The translations under genes and the position numbers were made by a program. A stretch of DNA of 64,000 bases from Pogonophryne albipinna (lineage: Eukaryota > Chordata > Actinopteri > Perciformes > Artedidraconidae): assembly GCA_028583405.1 (NCBI GenBank), contig CM053264.1:8064530-8128529 (forward strand). Direction: 5' to 3'. Of this stretch, positions 40,923 to 53,332 are shown in pieces. Position 1 is the first letter of the stretch, and every line of letters starts with the position of its first letter. The notes under the pieces are model-generated. The model did no database searches and was not told where the DNA came from. It was given only the letters and a program-made list of their open reading frames with translations.

Positions 40923-41288
40923 AGAGGAGGTGGCTGTGCTGTGGTGATTGGTGATTGCAGTAACTCAGGGCACCTGGGTCTGGTGTCCTGCAGCTATTTA
41001 ACGCCTCTCTGCTCCTCTCTGTTCTCTCTCTGCTTCTCCCTGCAGGCACACCGGTTTTGTTGAGTATAGTAGGAGTTTCTTCAGTTGCTTTACTTTGTGC
41101 ACTTCAACACTCTCACACACATACATGTCCATACAATCCTCACCCTGCATTTACATTACTGATACCACTGACATCCACACCTCATACTTTACTGGATTTG
41201 ATTTGTTTGTCTTAAATAAACACCGTTACCTACCCGTTGACATGTTGTGTCTCCTTTTTGTTGTGGCCTTTTGAGCCAGGTCGCAACA
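40895..41288 (+). repeat. 3' LTR (394 bp)
   Basis: Same length as the 5' LTR and no difference seen on reading both copies. Followed by the 5-bp TSD GGGCT. Confidence 0.95.
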
Positions 41289-42907
41289 GGGCTCATCCTA
41301 ATTTTCGGCCTTGATGTAACAATATTCATAATTAAGTAAATGTAACACCCTTTTCACACCGGTTACACGTTTCATTTGCCCTGTACGATGGGCGCTGTAA
41401 GTGATGAAAATGGGGAATGTTGGTTTATCTGGCGCCCGCAGCTCACAGCCAAAATGCGATGGAGCGTGGGAGCGAGGGAGGGTGCACCGGTTCCGGCGCT
41501 GTTGTTATTAGAATCTGGTGCTGGAGCTCTGCTCTAACGGATATAAGAAGAAGATGTTTCTACAATAATGTGGAGGGAGAGTCCTCTCCAGTCAGACTGA
41601 GAGGCTGATACTACAGCTCAGTGAGGTAAGGACTCTGAGTGTTTAGATAGTTCACTTTAGTCTAAGTTATCTCAGTGGGTCTCAAACGTTTTGATCACAA
41701 TTTATGTAAACACATATTTTCAAGGGACTCCTTTATAATTATTGGGATAAACAGGTTTGAAATCATTTCAATGTATACTAAAGGACAGTAAACCAAAAAT
41801 ATCCTTTAAAACTGGAAAGATAAAAAAAAATGCATAAATAAATAAATGTTACGGTAAAATAAGATATGAATGAACAACACAAATAAAATAAGTTACATTC
41901 ATTTGTTATTGGCTATGGTAGGTTATTGGTTATGTTCACATACTTATTTGATTACATCCACTTGTCTAAGATGACAACAGAGACTTTCCACCCAAAACCA
42001 GCTGTTGACTTGTGGAAGCAAGCAGCTAATCGCAGACTCAACCAGAGAGAAAGAAGTAGGCCTACATCATCAGCTACCATGTCTGACAGAGAGAAAGACA
42101 GTGAGGAGAACAGTCAGGAGGGTAGTGATGACAGCTTGTAGGATTACTGGTCGTGCTAATGTTGTCTTGTGTTCACCTCTGCACGTGTTCTGTGTTCACC
42201 TCTGCATTTGTGTTCAGCGCGTGTGTCTGGCAAATAAAGTCAAGACCCCCTCAAAAGTTACGGTTTATTTCATTTTAAGGATGAGCACCAAGCAACATCT
42301 CCAGGTGCTCCTTTGAGAACCAGGGCAAAAAAGTTATGTGCACCCCTGTATATGACAGTAAAAAAAGGTTGTTATTAATAAACAAGAATACAGTTTAAAA
42401 GGGGAGTGATTTGTAAAATATCCATAAAGAAAAAGAAAATCTGCTTACAGTTCTGTTTCATCTGGGTGTTGAGAGATGTATCCATAGATCTCCTAATGTT
42501 GCTCTCAAAGTGCACCAGATTGATGCTTTCAACTTCAATATTTAAAAACAAATCTTCCCAGGGGAGCATGCCCCCGGACCCCCCTAGAGGAGGTTAGGTC
42601 CCCCCCACACACCCCCTAAATCATGTTCACATGCATAGGAAACTAATTTGCACACATCTTGTGTCCATATCTTTCTGTTTTGGTGTTCATGCCACACCGT
42701 GCACATGCATGCATGCGCGAGTCATGGTGAGATATCTGGATTTAGAGGTTGCCTTTTCTTTGCACAGCATGAAAGAAAGGCGAAATGAATGGGCTGTGAT
42801 TTTAGTATTTTTAAGCAGAGGTCAATAATTTGTACGGCCCTCGGAGGATGTTGAAAACATTGAAATGGCCCTTGAGAGGAAAAAGGTTCCCCACCCCTGC
42901 ACTAAAT

Positions 42908-44540
<1,633 letters not shown>

Positions 44541-44890
44541 AACCCTGTCTCCTAAAAATTACGTTCCCACAGAACTAAACTGCATTCTCAATTACGTTTA
44601 GCTAGAAACGTATTTTCTCCCACGTTACGTTTGTTATGAACGTATCTCAAATACGTTTATTTTCTACATATCTTCTAGAAACATATTTTCTCCCACGTTA
44701 CGTTTCTTATGAACGTATCTTAAATACGTTTATTTTCTACATATCTTTGCCATTTATTGTCTTGCTTATAATAATGATAATAGTCATTTATAAATATCAT
44801 TTTAGAGCACACATTTGAAATCAGTAGACGAGGCTGTAATTTTGCCAGCTGTTACTCTCATGAGCGAGGCAGAAAATAATAGTTTTTAAC

Positions 44891-45004
44891 ATGCCAAAAA
44901 GCTGCTGTGTCGTTTATTGCACCTCAAACATTAAAACAAATCCAGAGTTACGTGTTTCTGTACTTCCTCTAAGAAGAAAGGACAGTAACAGAAGATCTCT
45001 GTGA
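44891..45004 (+). pseudogene. THAP-domain N-terminal fragment, left arm
   Basis: ATG followed by MPKSCCVVYCTSN and NPELRVSVLPLRRKD, ending at TGA (45002). The C-x(4)-C spacing and NPEL...LP...R pattern are the first zinc ligands and basic helix start of a THAP DNA-binding domain. Compared with the right-arm copy, the Trp codon after RRSL has become the stop TGA. Confidence 0.6.
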
Positions 45005-47350
45005 CTCCAGATGTGGTGTTGTTAATGCGATATGATATCCGAAAAACATTTCAGTTTAGGATGGCCGAAGACACTACAGACTACACTACCCATAATCCCC
45101 AGCTATCGTTTGGGACTACAGTCCCGTTGACAAACCCCGTGATTAATCTTCAAGCTCTGTGATTGGATGTTGGAGTAGCAGTGCGCCAAGGTTACGCCGA
45201 GCGTCAAGCTCTTTGAAATGGAACGAAACTACGGCAGACTATTCAAAACTGGACTCTAACGCCCCCCCAGAACTACACATGCTGGCTATTGTGTTTCGCA
45301 ACATGTTCTCTATGGCACGTCTCTACTGGGAATTGTAGTTTTAAAAGACGTTTTCGTTTTTCCAAAAATTAGAAGTTGACAGTATTAAACTGTGTACAGC
45401 CCTGGAGGTTTAGGCGATAGGAAACACATTGGTGTGTACACATTTAAAACATGTAATTACTACATGGGTGAAAATCGCTTGTATCCATAATGGGCAGCAT
45501 TAATATATATTCTACTCCACTACAATTCAGAGGTTAACCTGTTATTTTTACTCCACTACATTTACTTTAGTAACTCTGCAGATTCTGATTAATGATGTGA
45601 AATATAAACAACCCTTAAAGCAGACTTTAGTTACACCTGAGTAAAATGCAGGGAAAGTGCCAACAATCAGGAGAGATATTTGATAGTTGGTGCTTGAGAA
45701 GACTAAACATTTATCTGCAGATCTCTAGAAAGTATATTAATTACTCGTTATTCTCTACTAATAGTTAATTAAAGACTGTATATAATTGCTATTTTGCACA
45801 TCCATTTCAAGATTTCAAGATTTTCTAAGGTTTATTGACATATCATATACACAACTACGGTGTAGTTATGCAATGAATGAAAAACTTGGGTCACAGGTTC
45901 CTCAACAGTGCATTACAAGACATCTATCAATATGTGTGTACCTCCACCATTAAACTGTCAAATTCTGCACATTTATTATTCTATCTACATACATAAGAGT
46001 ATAATTAATGTGTATAATATCAGTTAAAATAAGTGCTTCAACATAGTTAACATTGCAGGAAAGCAATACATTAGACGTTAAGTACTTTGTCAGGCTTAAT
46101 ATTTATCTGTAGATAGATCAGCTTTTTTCTTGTTTGAAAGAAGACCTTAACCTAAAGTATTCTTTAATGTGTTAATAAAGGTTAATTAGTTTGTCTGTTT
46201 TGCACATCCTCATATTAATATCTTTGTACATCCGGCACTAAACTGTTTTATTGTAGAGATCACTTACAGTATCTTCTTGATTTTTTTATATATACTTCTA
46301 TCATTGACCTTCTACTTTCCCCCTATGAAAGTATGTACTCTTAATATTTTTTTCATCTAATAACATTATTCAACAAAAATAACATTATTCAACAAAAATA
46401 ATTCAATGACGTGCTTTAACCACAAGGTACACAGAGCATACTAATAATAACTTTGTATTATTAGTGTAGGACACTTATGTATGTATAACATCTGAAGATG
46501 TGTAGTTTTATTCATGTTTTCACATAATTTTACAGGATATTGCTATACTATTTCTCATGCTTTACTTCTACACATTAATATCTGATTTGTAAAACATCAC
46601 AGACAGAAAGCCATATCCGTCATTTAATGGTAAGCTATTGAAATTGTGATTCCATAGATGTGTCTCCCATCACCCACATTCCCTGACTATTCTCTCAACT
46701 CAGTATTTACATTCTTATATTCAAAGAAAATCAGTAATATCTTTAAAAACTACAAGTCATTTTCTATCAGCTGTGCACCGTTATGGTGTAAATGTAACCT
46801 ATCTACCAATTGGATCAAATATAAAAGTCAGCCGAATTAGTATTGATACTGCAAGGAGACGTATTTTGTGAAAAGAAATGCAAGATGCAGTTCTTCAAGT
46901 TTGTCCAGAAGTCTTCTCATCAGGGCTCTATAAATAAAGAACTACGGCAGATGTGTAATATTTAATGCAGCCGAACCGTGTATTACAATGCCGTTATGTG
47001 ATGACTTCCAAAGAGAAAAGCAAGAACACTCGGAATAAAGTATTATTATATATTTTTAAAATGTTTTCGGATATCATATCGCATTAACATCATATCCCAA
47101 CATGCATTGCGGCTAAAACATCCAATCAACGAGCTTCAAGCTGAGGATCTTGGGTAATCTGTTCAGTGGGTTTTTGGTGTGTATCACTCGAAATGTCCCT
47201 TATAGGCCTACGTCTGTTTCCGGTGACTTTATTTACGGCTAAAAAGCCCAAGATTATAGAATTAAACGAATAAATAAAAACAAGGATAATTGTGTGTTAT
47301 TGTTGAGTAAATAACAGTGTGTTATTTAGAAAATAATAACAAATTAGAAG

Positions 47351-47456
47351 GAAAAAAAGATTTAAAAAAATACAGATTTCAGTATTTTGAGGCTCTGAGC
47401 CAAATGGCTCAGAGCCTCAAAATACTGAAATCTGTATTTTTTTAAATCTTTTTTTC
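47351..47456. repeat. Perfect 51-bp hairpin palindrome
   Basis: Arms 47351-47401 and 47406-47456 are exact reverse complements around a 4-base loop (AAAT). The centre reads GGCTCTGAGCC-AAAT-GGCTCAGAGCC. It should form a strong cruciform or RNA hairpin. Confidence 0.97.
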
Positions 47457-47652
47457 TTTCCTCACAGACGGAAAAAAAGTCCGACATTATACGATTTTAA
47501 ATAAAAACAAATAAATAAAAAGATAAAACACTGGCATGTAATTTACGTTAGAATAAATAGAATGGTTTTGAATAATATATGAGAGTAAAATCTACGTCAC
47601 TTTACAGCCCCGCCCACTTTTGGTGAAACCAACGCTGTCATTTGAACGGCGA

Positions 47653-47778
47653 TCAAGCCTGAAGCCACAGAGATCTTCTGTTACTGTCCTTTCTTCTTAG
47701 AGGAAGTACAGAAACACGTAACTCTGGATTTGTTTTAATGTTTGAGGTGCAATAAACGACACAGCAGCTTTTTGGCAT
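47653..47778 (-). pseudogene. THAP-domain N-terminal fragment, right arm
   Basis: Mirror copy of the left-arm fragment, 41 codons, reading MPKSCCVVYCTSN ... RRSLWLQA then TGA. The Trp in RR-x-x-W is the invariant tryptophan position of THAP domains, so this arm preserves one residue group more than the left arm. The rest of the domain (His ligand, AVPTIF end) is absent. Confidence 0.65.
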
Positions 47779-48108
47779 GTTAAAAACTATTATTTTCTGT
47801 CTCGCGCATGAGAGAAATTACAGCCTCGTCTACTGATTTCAAATGTGTGCTCTAAAATTATATTTATAAATGACTATTATCATTAAGCAAGACAATAAAT
47901 GGCAAAGATATGTAGAAAATAAACGTATTTAAGATACGTTCATAAACGTAACGTGGGAGAAAATATGTTTCTAGAAGATATGTAGGAAATAAACGTATTT
48001 GAGATACGTTCATAACGAACGTAACGTGGGAGAAAATACGTTTCTTGCTAAATGTAATTGAGAATGCAGTTTAGTTCTGTGGGAACGTAATTTATAGGAG
48101 ACAGGGTT

Positions 48109-48531
<423 letters not shown>

Positions 48532-48602
<71 letters not shown>

Positions 48603-48627
48603 GCGCGTGCGTGTGCGCGTGCGTGCA
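48532..48627. repeat. (TG)n grading into GTGCGC repeats
   Basis: TG dinucleotides to about 48597 followed by GTGCGCGTGCGT variants. Confidence 0.97.
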
Positions 48628-49484
48628 CATCTGTGTTAATACAACTTTACATGGAGCTCATGTCACCGCTGACAGTGACGAGCAGAAACCGCCGTAGGGA
48701 GGCAAACACCCGGGTGGTGTGCGTTTATAAAGGGGTGAAACGTAAATCCACGGCTCTAAATCACGCGTGGTAAAAACAAGTAAGGGGAAAATCTATAGAA
48801 TTATTCATGGCTTATTTTATCCAACAGAAAGATGACAGCGTGAGGCAGCAGACATGGCCCCATGGTACATTTCTGAGATGAGAAAATAAACTGAATCAAT
48901 ATCCCCACTGTTGGTGCCATGTGGCGGAGATTGATACTCTGCCAGTGCAAATGAAATATGCATGCCTTTCTAAATTCAAAAATATTGTTGTTGTGGAACC
49001 AACCCGTTGGGCCGTGGCAAACTTTTAGATTGTGTTACAGGCAGCTAAGAATACACACCCTTCTTACTGAATCTGAAACCCGGCTAATGTCAGTCACTGG
49101 GAGCCACTGTTCAATCATTAGCTCACATCGACAAGCGAGAAACTCCCAAAATATCGCAAACAGGGGAACATATTTCTTGCCTGTTTGTTTCCCAGGATAG
49201 CACACACAGAGCCTATTGTTTACTTGATATACAGCAGCACTAGTTTGTTCATATCATCATGTTGGTGGCTCGACAACTCAAACTGTGCTGCAAAGATTGG
49301 ATATGAAAAGTGAAATCATTCAAACTAATGAGTAAAAGATTGGTTTAACCATTCTTCTTGTGTGTTATTAATATGACATTATGAATGCTTTAAATGTAGT
49401 CAGATTAGATTAGCTTCGTCATTGGTTTATTCACTTACTGTGTGTATGCGCATATTTGTATGTTTGTAGATATGAGTATGTATC
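48628..49484. other. Non-coding stretch
   Basis: Nothing recognised. Confidence 0.5.
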
Positions 49485-49990
49485 TACGTGCATTTAAAAT
49501 GGCTGTTATGAAGCCACATCTTGACAGTAAAGTGCCAAGCTACTACAGGCCTATATTTAACTTACCCTTCATTAGTGAGATAATTGAAAAAGTGTTTTTT
49601 ATTCTAAATCTAAACTGCTTTTAAAATAAAAAACAATCAGGTTTTAAGTCCAACCACAGCACAGAGACAACTTTAGCAAAAATAAATAACGATATCCGTC
49701 TTGACACTTCAGTAAATAAACTCTCAATTCATATTCTTTGAGACCTGAGTGCCGCTTTTGACATGATTGACCATGACATTTTATTAAATGCCTAGAAGAC
49801 TGGGCTTGTCTCTCTGAGTGTGCTGGTTCATATGGATCATATGTTACTGAAAGTCCTTTTTTATGTTAGTATTGAAGAACATACCAAAAATACATGCCAT
49901 ATATTTTGGTGTTACACAAGGAAGCTGTCTTGGTCCCCTGCTTTTCTCATTATATATGCAACCACTTGCCATCCTGTTAACCTAAAATAA
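49485..49990 (+). pseudogene. L2/Maui-type LINE reverse-transcriptase fragment
   Basis: Conceptual translation with frameshifts gives FKMAVMKPHLDSKVPSYY, RPIFNLPFISEIIEKV, a GFKSNHSTETTL-like part, DLSAAFDMIDHDILLN, and later GVTQGSCLGPLLFSLYM. These are reverse-transcriptase blocks (RPI-NLP, AAFD-IDH with the first catalytic Asp, G-QGS-LGP). Stops and frameshifts break it throughout, and both ends of the LINE are missing. The reading is a dead fragment; the clade assignment is from memory. Confidence 0.8.
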
Positions 49991-50837
49991 AACGATCTTA
50001 AATAAGGTTATCATAAGTCATAGGGTCCCGTGCTTAAATAAATGACAGGAAATAAATACAATAAACATAGTAGTCAGGTCTTTAGCCTAACACCACCTAG
50101 TTTCAATTTACGTACAATTTTCAATTTATATCTCATTGGTTGGAGAGTTAATGATGTGTATAATGCCGAGTTAATGGTGTGTTAGCTTTCAAATGAGATT
50201 CTTCAACACAGTTTTTTCCGCCATTCTGTTAAAACTGTTCACGAATGACACATCTGCTTAATGATAATGGACTGTCAATGTTGATTCGGTCATTGTCAAT
50301 AATGGCGATAGTCATTATGAATGTGTTACTGCAAGTAAAATGAGTTTTTCTACCCTTTATTTCACAAATATGGGTCAGTAATTGATAGCGCTGTTAGCAG
50401 GATTTATGTCGAAAGGTTGCATGAGGACGACATACGAAACATTCTGATTTACAACACCTTTAAGAGCTTCATGTAACGCCCACAATTGCCTAGAAATAGT
50501 CAGTGCAACCACCCCTGATTTTTATTCATTCACAGTGACTACATGAGGAATAGCATGGCAGACCTGACAGAGGAGCCAATAAACACAATTTCAAACGGTG
50601 TGAAATTGAAGTTCTTCCTTGGAATGTTGGCAGGAGAAAAAAAATTATGTTTGGTGGACACAGTGAGGGCATTATTTACAAATGTAAAAAAAAGCATCAG
50701 AGTGGCAGCATGAGGCAGAGGCTGTGAACGCTGCAGCCTCAGAAGGTCTGAAGGCTCTGCAATAAAAAGTGGTCCCATACCAGCAAAAGAGGATAGCCTT
50801 GGACAGAGCCCTAGAGAGATAAGAGTTACGACACTCC
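49991..50837. other. Non-coding stretch
   Basis: AT-rich, nothing recognised; small minus-strand ORFs at 50539-50935 lack any domain. Confidence 0.45.
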
Positions 50838-52749
50838 CATAGACCTCCGTTGTAAAAAATGGCGGCGCCTACTTCCGGGGTTTGGACATCGAAATAGTTC
50901 CAAATATTGTCATTTGGGCGTTGGACCTCATTCACTTACATTACGGCGCGTCGATTAGTTCCAGAGGTAAGTTGCTGAAATATCGAACTCTTTTGAATTG
51001 TCAACTGTCTATATTGTATCAGAGGCCCTTTATGATGCTTATACTGGTCTTCATTTGTATATGCACAGCGTAATTATCTATATTTTATCTTGGTTGTTAC
51101 AACCAATTTTGCTAGCATTGCCTGCTAGTTAGCTAGCGCGACTTCGTCAGCTTTGAAGGTAAGATTTCAGTAATTAATCGCTAGCAGCTTATATATCAAT
51201 GATGCTGGGTAACTAACAAGCAGGATTTAGATTGATTATGTGTTTTTATTGTTATTTTGGTTTTTATCTGCTGAATCAGCCTCCCTGTTCCCAGATGCAG
51301 CTCCACGCTAGGGGTGATGGACATCTCATCCAAGGTGAGCACACATTTCTTCTCCATCTCACTCATGCCATCTGCCTTCAGCCTCAGCATATCAAACACC
51401 TCCCCCAACACTCCTGGCTCCAGTTTGACGTGCTGCATCCTCCTCTGAATGGTCCTGATGTCAGGCAGAGGCATATTCATGGCTTGGAGGGTTTTATACC
51501 CTGTAGTGCCACAACAGAACCTTAGTTGTATTGCTTTTTTCACGGTTTCTTTCCCCCACCGTATCCCACCTTTTTTTGATTGCCCAAGTGCTCTAATTTG
51601 GTCTGTGTTGAAGATTTTTTTAAACTTTAGATTAATCAAATTGTGTTTGATTAATGCCGAATTAATCCTTTTCTGGTTTACCAGAGCCCTCTCTGCTCTC
51701 TTTCTTAGTAATCTCTCCCTTCTCAGTTGCCTCATTAAATCCTCCACGTGAGCCCGGTCACAAATGGCCCTTGGCAGTCTGGTCCCTGGAGCACCTGACC
51801 CTGGCAAACTGGCCTCTTCATAGCTGACCCCTGACTGACTGGCTCCTGGCACACTGATCTCTGGTAAGGTGGCCTCTTGATTGTCGGCCCCTGACATACT
51901 GGCCCCTGGCAGTCTGCTGACATCTGTCTCACTCTCTCTGCCTGTTATGTCCCTTTCATTCCCTTGGAACTCCACCTCAATATCTCCCTGAATCTCTGTA
52001 ACAATAACAAGGCAATCTTGCTGTTATATGTGTATGCTGCCTTTACATGTGCACCTATTGTTATTTAAGGGTACACTACACTCCTATAGTGACATTCATC
52101 TAAGTTCGTCTATTGGCAATGTTAAAGTATGAAGAAATCTGTAGATTATCTACATGTGGTATATGAGTCTTCAGAGAATCCCTGAACCCTGGTAGTTTTG
52201 AAGCTGTATAATCTGAAGGTTGCAGTAGGAGTGTAGTCTATCCTTGAATTATATAACATGGGAAACATTGTTAGCTTCATATATCATACCAATGTTTGAT
52301 GTGCCATAATAGGTGTGGTCATCATTCCTGACATTAACAGCTGGAGGCATACTCCTTGACGTGGATTTCCTCCTTTTCGGCTTAGGCCGATGTATAAATA
52401 CTGTTGGAACAGCATCTGGCCTCAACCTCAAATTTCCTCCTGATTTGTTGCCAATATATTGGTCGTCTTCAAAGTTTACCTGTAGGTAGGTAGGTTTGAT
52501 CAGTTTCCACTGCACACTTCAAATGTCATTGAAGAGTCATAATTCTCTACACTTGGAAATATGATGCCCTTTAAAATGTTAACAAGTCACGTCACCTCTG
52601 TGAACATTACTTACATGATGTGTTTTCTGCTGTTGTTGTCCTCTGTCAGACACAGGTTTTGTCTGTTGACCATTGCCATCCATCTCTTCCTTCGCTCTAC
52701 GTCCTTAGGGAAGCCATACATCCGGAACCCCTTCTCGGATCGATTAGAG
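50838..52749 (-). mobile_element. P-element-like transposon fragment
   Basis: Carries the broken THAP/P-type transposase described separately, on the minus strand. A possible terminus is CATAGACCTCC at 50838, since the other P-like element in this window ends with the complementary GTCTATG at 62468-62474, also on the transposase 3' side. The far end appears cut by a hAT end at 52750. No TSD found, so limits are tentative. Confidence 0.5.
51196..52740 (-). pseudogene. THAP9/P-element-like transposase, truncated
   Basis: Reading leftwards on the minus strand: a THAP middle part (GFRMYGFPKDVERRKRWMAM, about 52740-52616) ending at a GTAAGT donor; then NFEDDQYIG ... LRLRPDAVPTVF (within 52515-52249), the AVPTIF-type end of a THAP domain; then a 259-codon ORF (51975-51196). 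That ORF has imperfect LPGASMSG-type repeats, a leucine/arginine coiled coil, RWGKETVKKAIQLRF, CGTTGYKTL, LPDIRTIQRRM, KLEPGVLGEVFDML and CVLTLDEMSI. The last block holds the first acidic residue of the RNase-H-like catalytic core of P-type transposases. The remaining core is missing, so the protein cannot be active. The first THAP exon with its Cys ligands was not found. Confidence 0.8.
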
Positions 52750-52820
52750 CAGGGGTTCCCAACCCCCGGTCCGCGGACCGGTACCGGGCCGCGGAGGTGT
52801 TACTGCCGGGCCGCGAAATA
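52750..52820. mobile_element. End of another hAT element
   Basis: Starts CAGGGGTTCCCAACCCCCGG followed by CCGCGG and CCGGTACCGG palindromic words, a well-known hAT terminus. The opposite end was not found nearby, so the element's extent is unknown. It interrupts the THAP coding part of the P-like element. Confidence 0.65.
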
Positions 52821-53270
52821 GCTGTGAGTTTATCGTAATATTTGCAGAATTATAAATCTATAAAATATTTTATCATAATATTTTTTTTTAAAAGTGTTTA
52901 ATGTTCGCACCTATACCAGTCATATTATTTCATCCAGTAGCCTAGTTAATCTTTCACCAGATAACCGTTGAAAATGGCTTTTATGATGTTCCGAGGGATT
53001 CGGCGGCTCAGCCTGGTCTCAGCCTCTTGTGCGCACGAGAAAGTTACCGGTGCGCCAGGAAGAGGAGCGCACAGGAGACAACCGTTTAATTGCAGACTGT
53101 TATGTTTATGTGGGGAAATGGCAGTGCATACATTTTTTGAGATATATTTCAAACTCGACTTCATTTTAAGGACATGTCGGCCAGGGGTGTAGAGCTATTT
53201 GTTTATTTTATTAGCTTTTCTTTTTAATGACTGATTTTAAATGCCATTTTCTTAATGTCTTTAATTTTTT

Positions 53271-53332
53271 TGTAAAGCACTTTGAATTGCCTTGTGTGGA
53301 AAAGTGCTATAGAAATAAACTTGCCTTGCCTT
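53271..53332 (+). repeat. LINE 3' tail
   Basis: TGTAAAGCACTTTGAATTGC, CTTGTGTGGAAAAGTGCTAT and AGAAATAAACTTGCCTTGCC follow one another: the typical 3' end of fish L2-like LINEs as I remember it. No adjoining ORF survives. Confidence 0.7.

Larger units (their letters stand above)
37801..41288 (+). mobile_element. Gmr1/Gypsy-like LTR retrotransposon with captured SSRP1 pieces
   Basis: Two 394-bp LTRs that look identical base for base, a 5-bp TSD GGGCT (37796-37800 and 41289-41293), a PBS resembling the tRNA-Pro site and a polypurine tract. Between them is a single long ORF: Gag with SCAN-like domain, zinc knuckle, protease-like region and SSRP1-derived tail. Reverse transcriptase, RNase H and integrase are missing, so the element is non-autonomous. 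Identical LTRs and the intact ORF mean insertion was recent. It lies inside hAT-B, the youngest layer of the nest. Confidence 0.93.
37482..42348. mobile_element. Inner hAT element (hAT-B) hosting the second LTR element
   Basis: Left end CAGGGCTGCACATAACT and right end AGTTATGTGCACCCCTG are a 17-bp inverted repeat with one mismatch. Perfect 8-bp TSD TATATGAC (37474-37481 and 42349-42356); the matching empty site is at 30951-30958 in repeat X1. Its own sequence is 37482-37800 and 41289-42348. A purine tract lies at 37583-37671. Another transposon-like start, CAGGGCCGGCCC, is at 37688. The part 41460-41790 resembles repeat X1 (30640-30950). Confidence 0.93.
35799..42899. mobile_element. Outer hAT element (hAT-A) carrying nested insertions
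   Basis: Left end CGGGTGGGGAAC and right end GGTTCCCCACCCCTG are inverted repeats of the common CAGGGGTGGGGAAC hAT type, with GGCCC/GGGCC-rich subterminal sequence. The 8-bp TSD CACTAAAT is perfect (35791-35798 and 42900-42907). Inside lie a TIR element (36350-37473), a second hAT (37482-42348) and, within that, an LTR element (37801-41288). The own sequence is 35799-36349 plus 42357-42899 and shares a module with repeat X1. No transposase ORF survives. Confidence 0.92.
44541..48108. mobile_element. Long-TIR element, 3.57 kb, with THAP exon in each arm
   Basis: Left arm 44541-45003 and right arm 47666-48108 are inverted copies (AACCCTGTCTCC ... GGAGACAGGGTT) with scattered differences and small indels. 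Each arm contains a tandem 73-bp unit (left: 44604-44676 and 44677-44749) rich in ACGTATTT/AAATACGT. The arms carry the start of a THAP domain. The AT-rich centre has no long ORF. Shorter inverted segments (45022-45050 with 47060-47087) and a perfect hairpin (47351-47456) lie inside. THAP domains occur in P and Kolobok transposases, so this may be a derivative of one of these. Both ends touch GT arrays, so any TSD is hidden. Confidence 0.85.
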
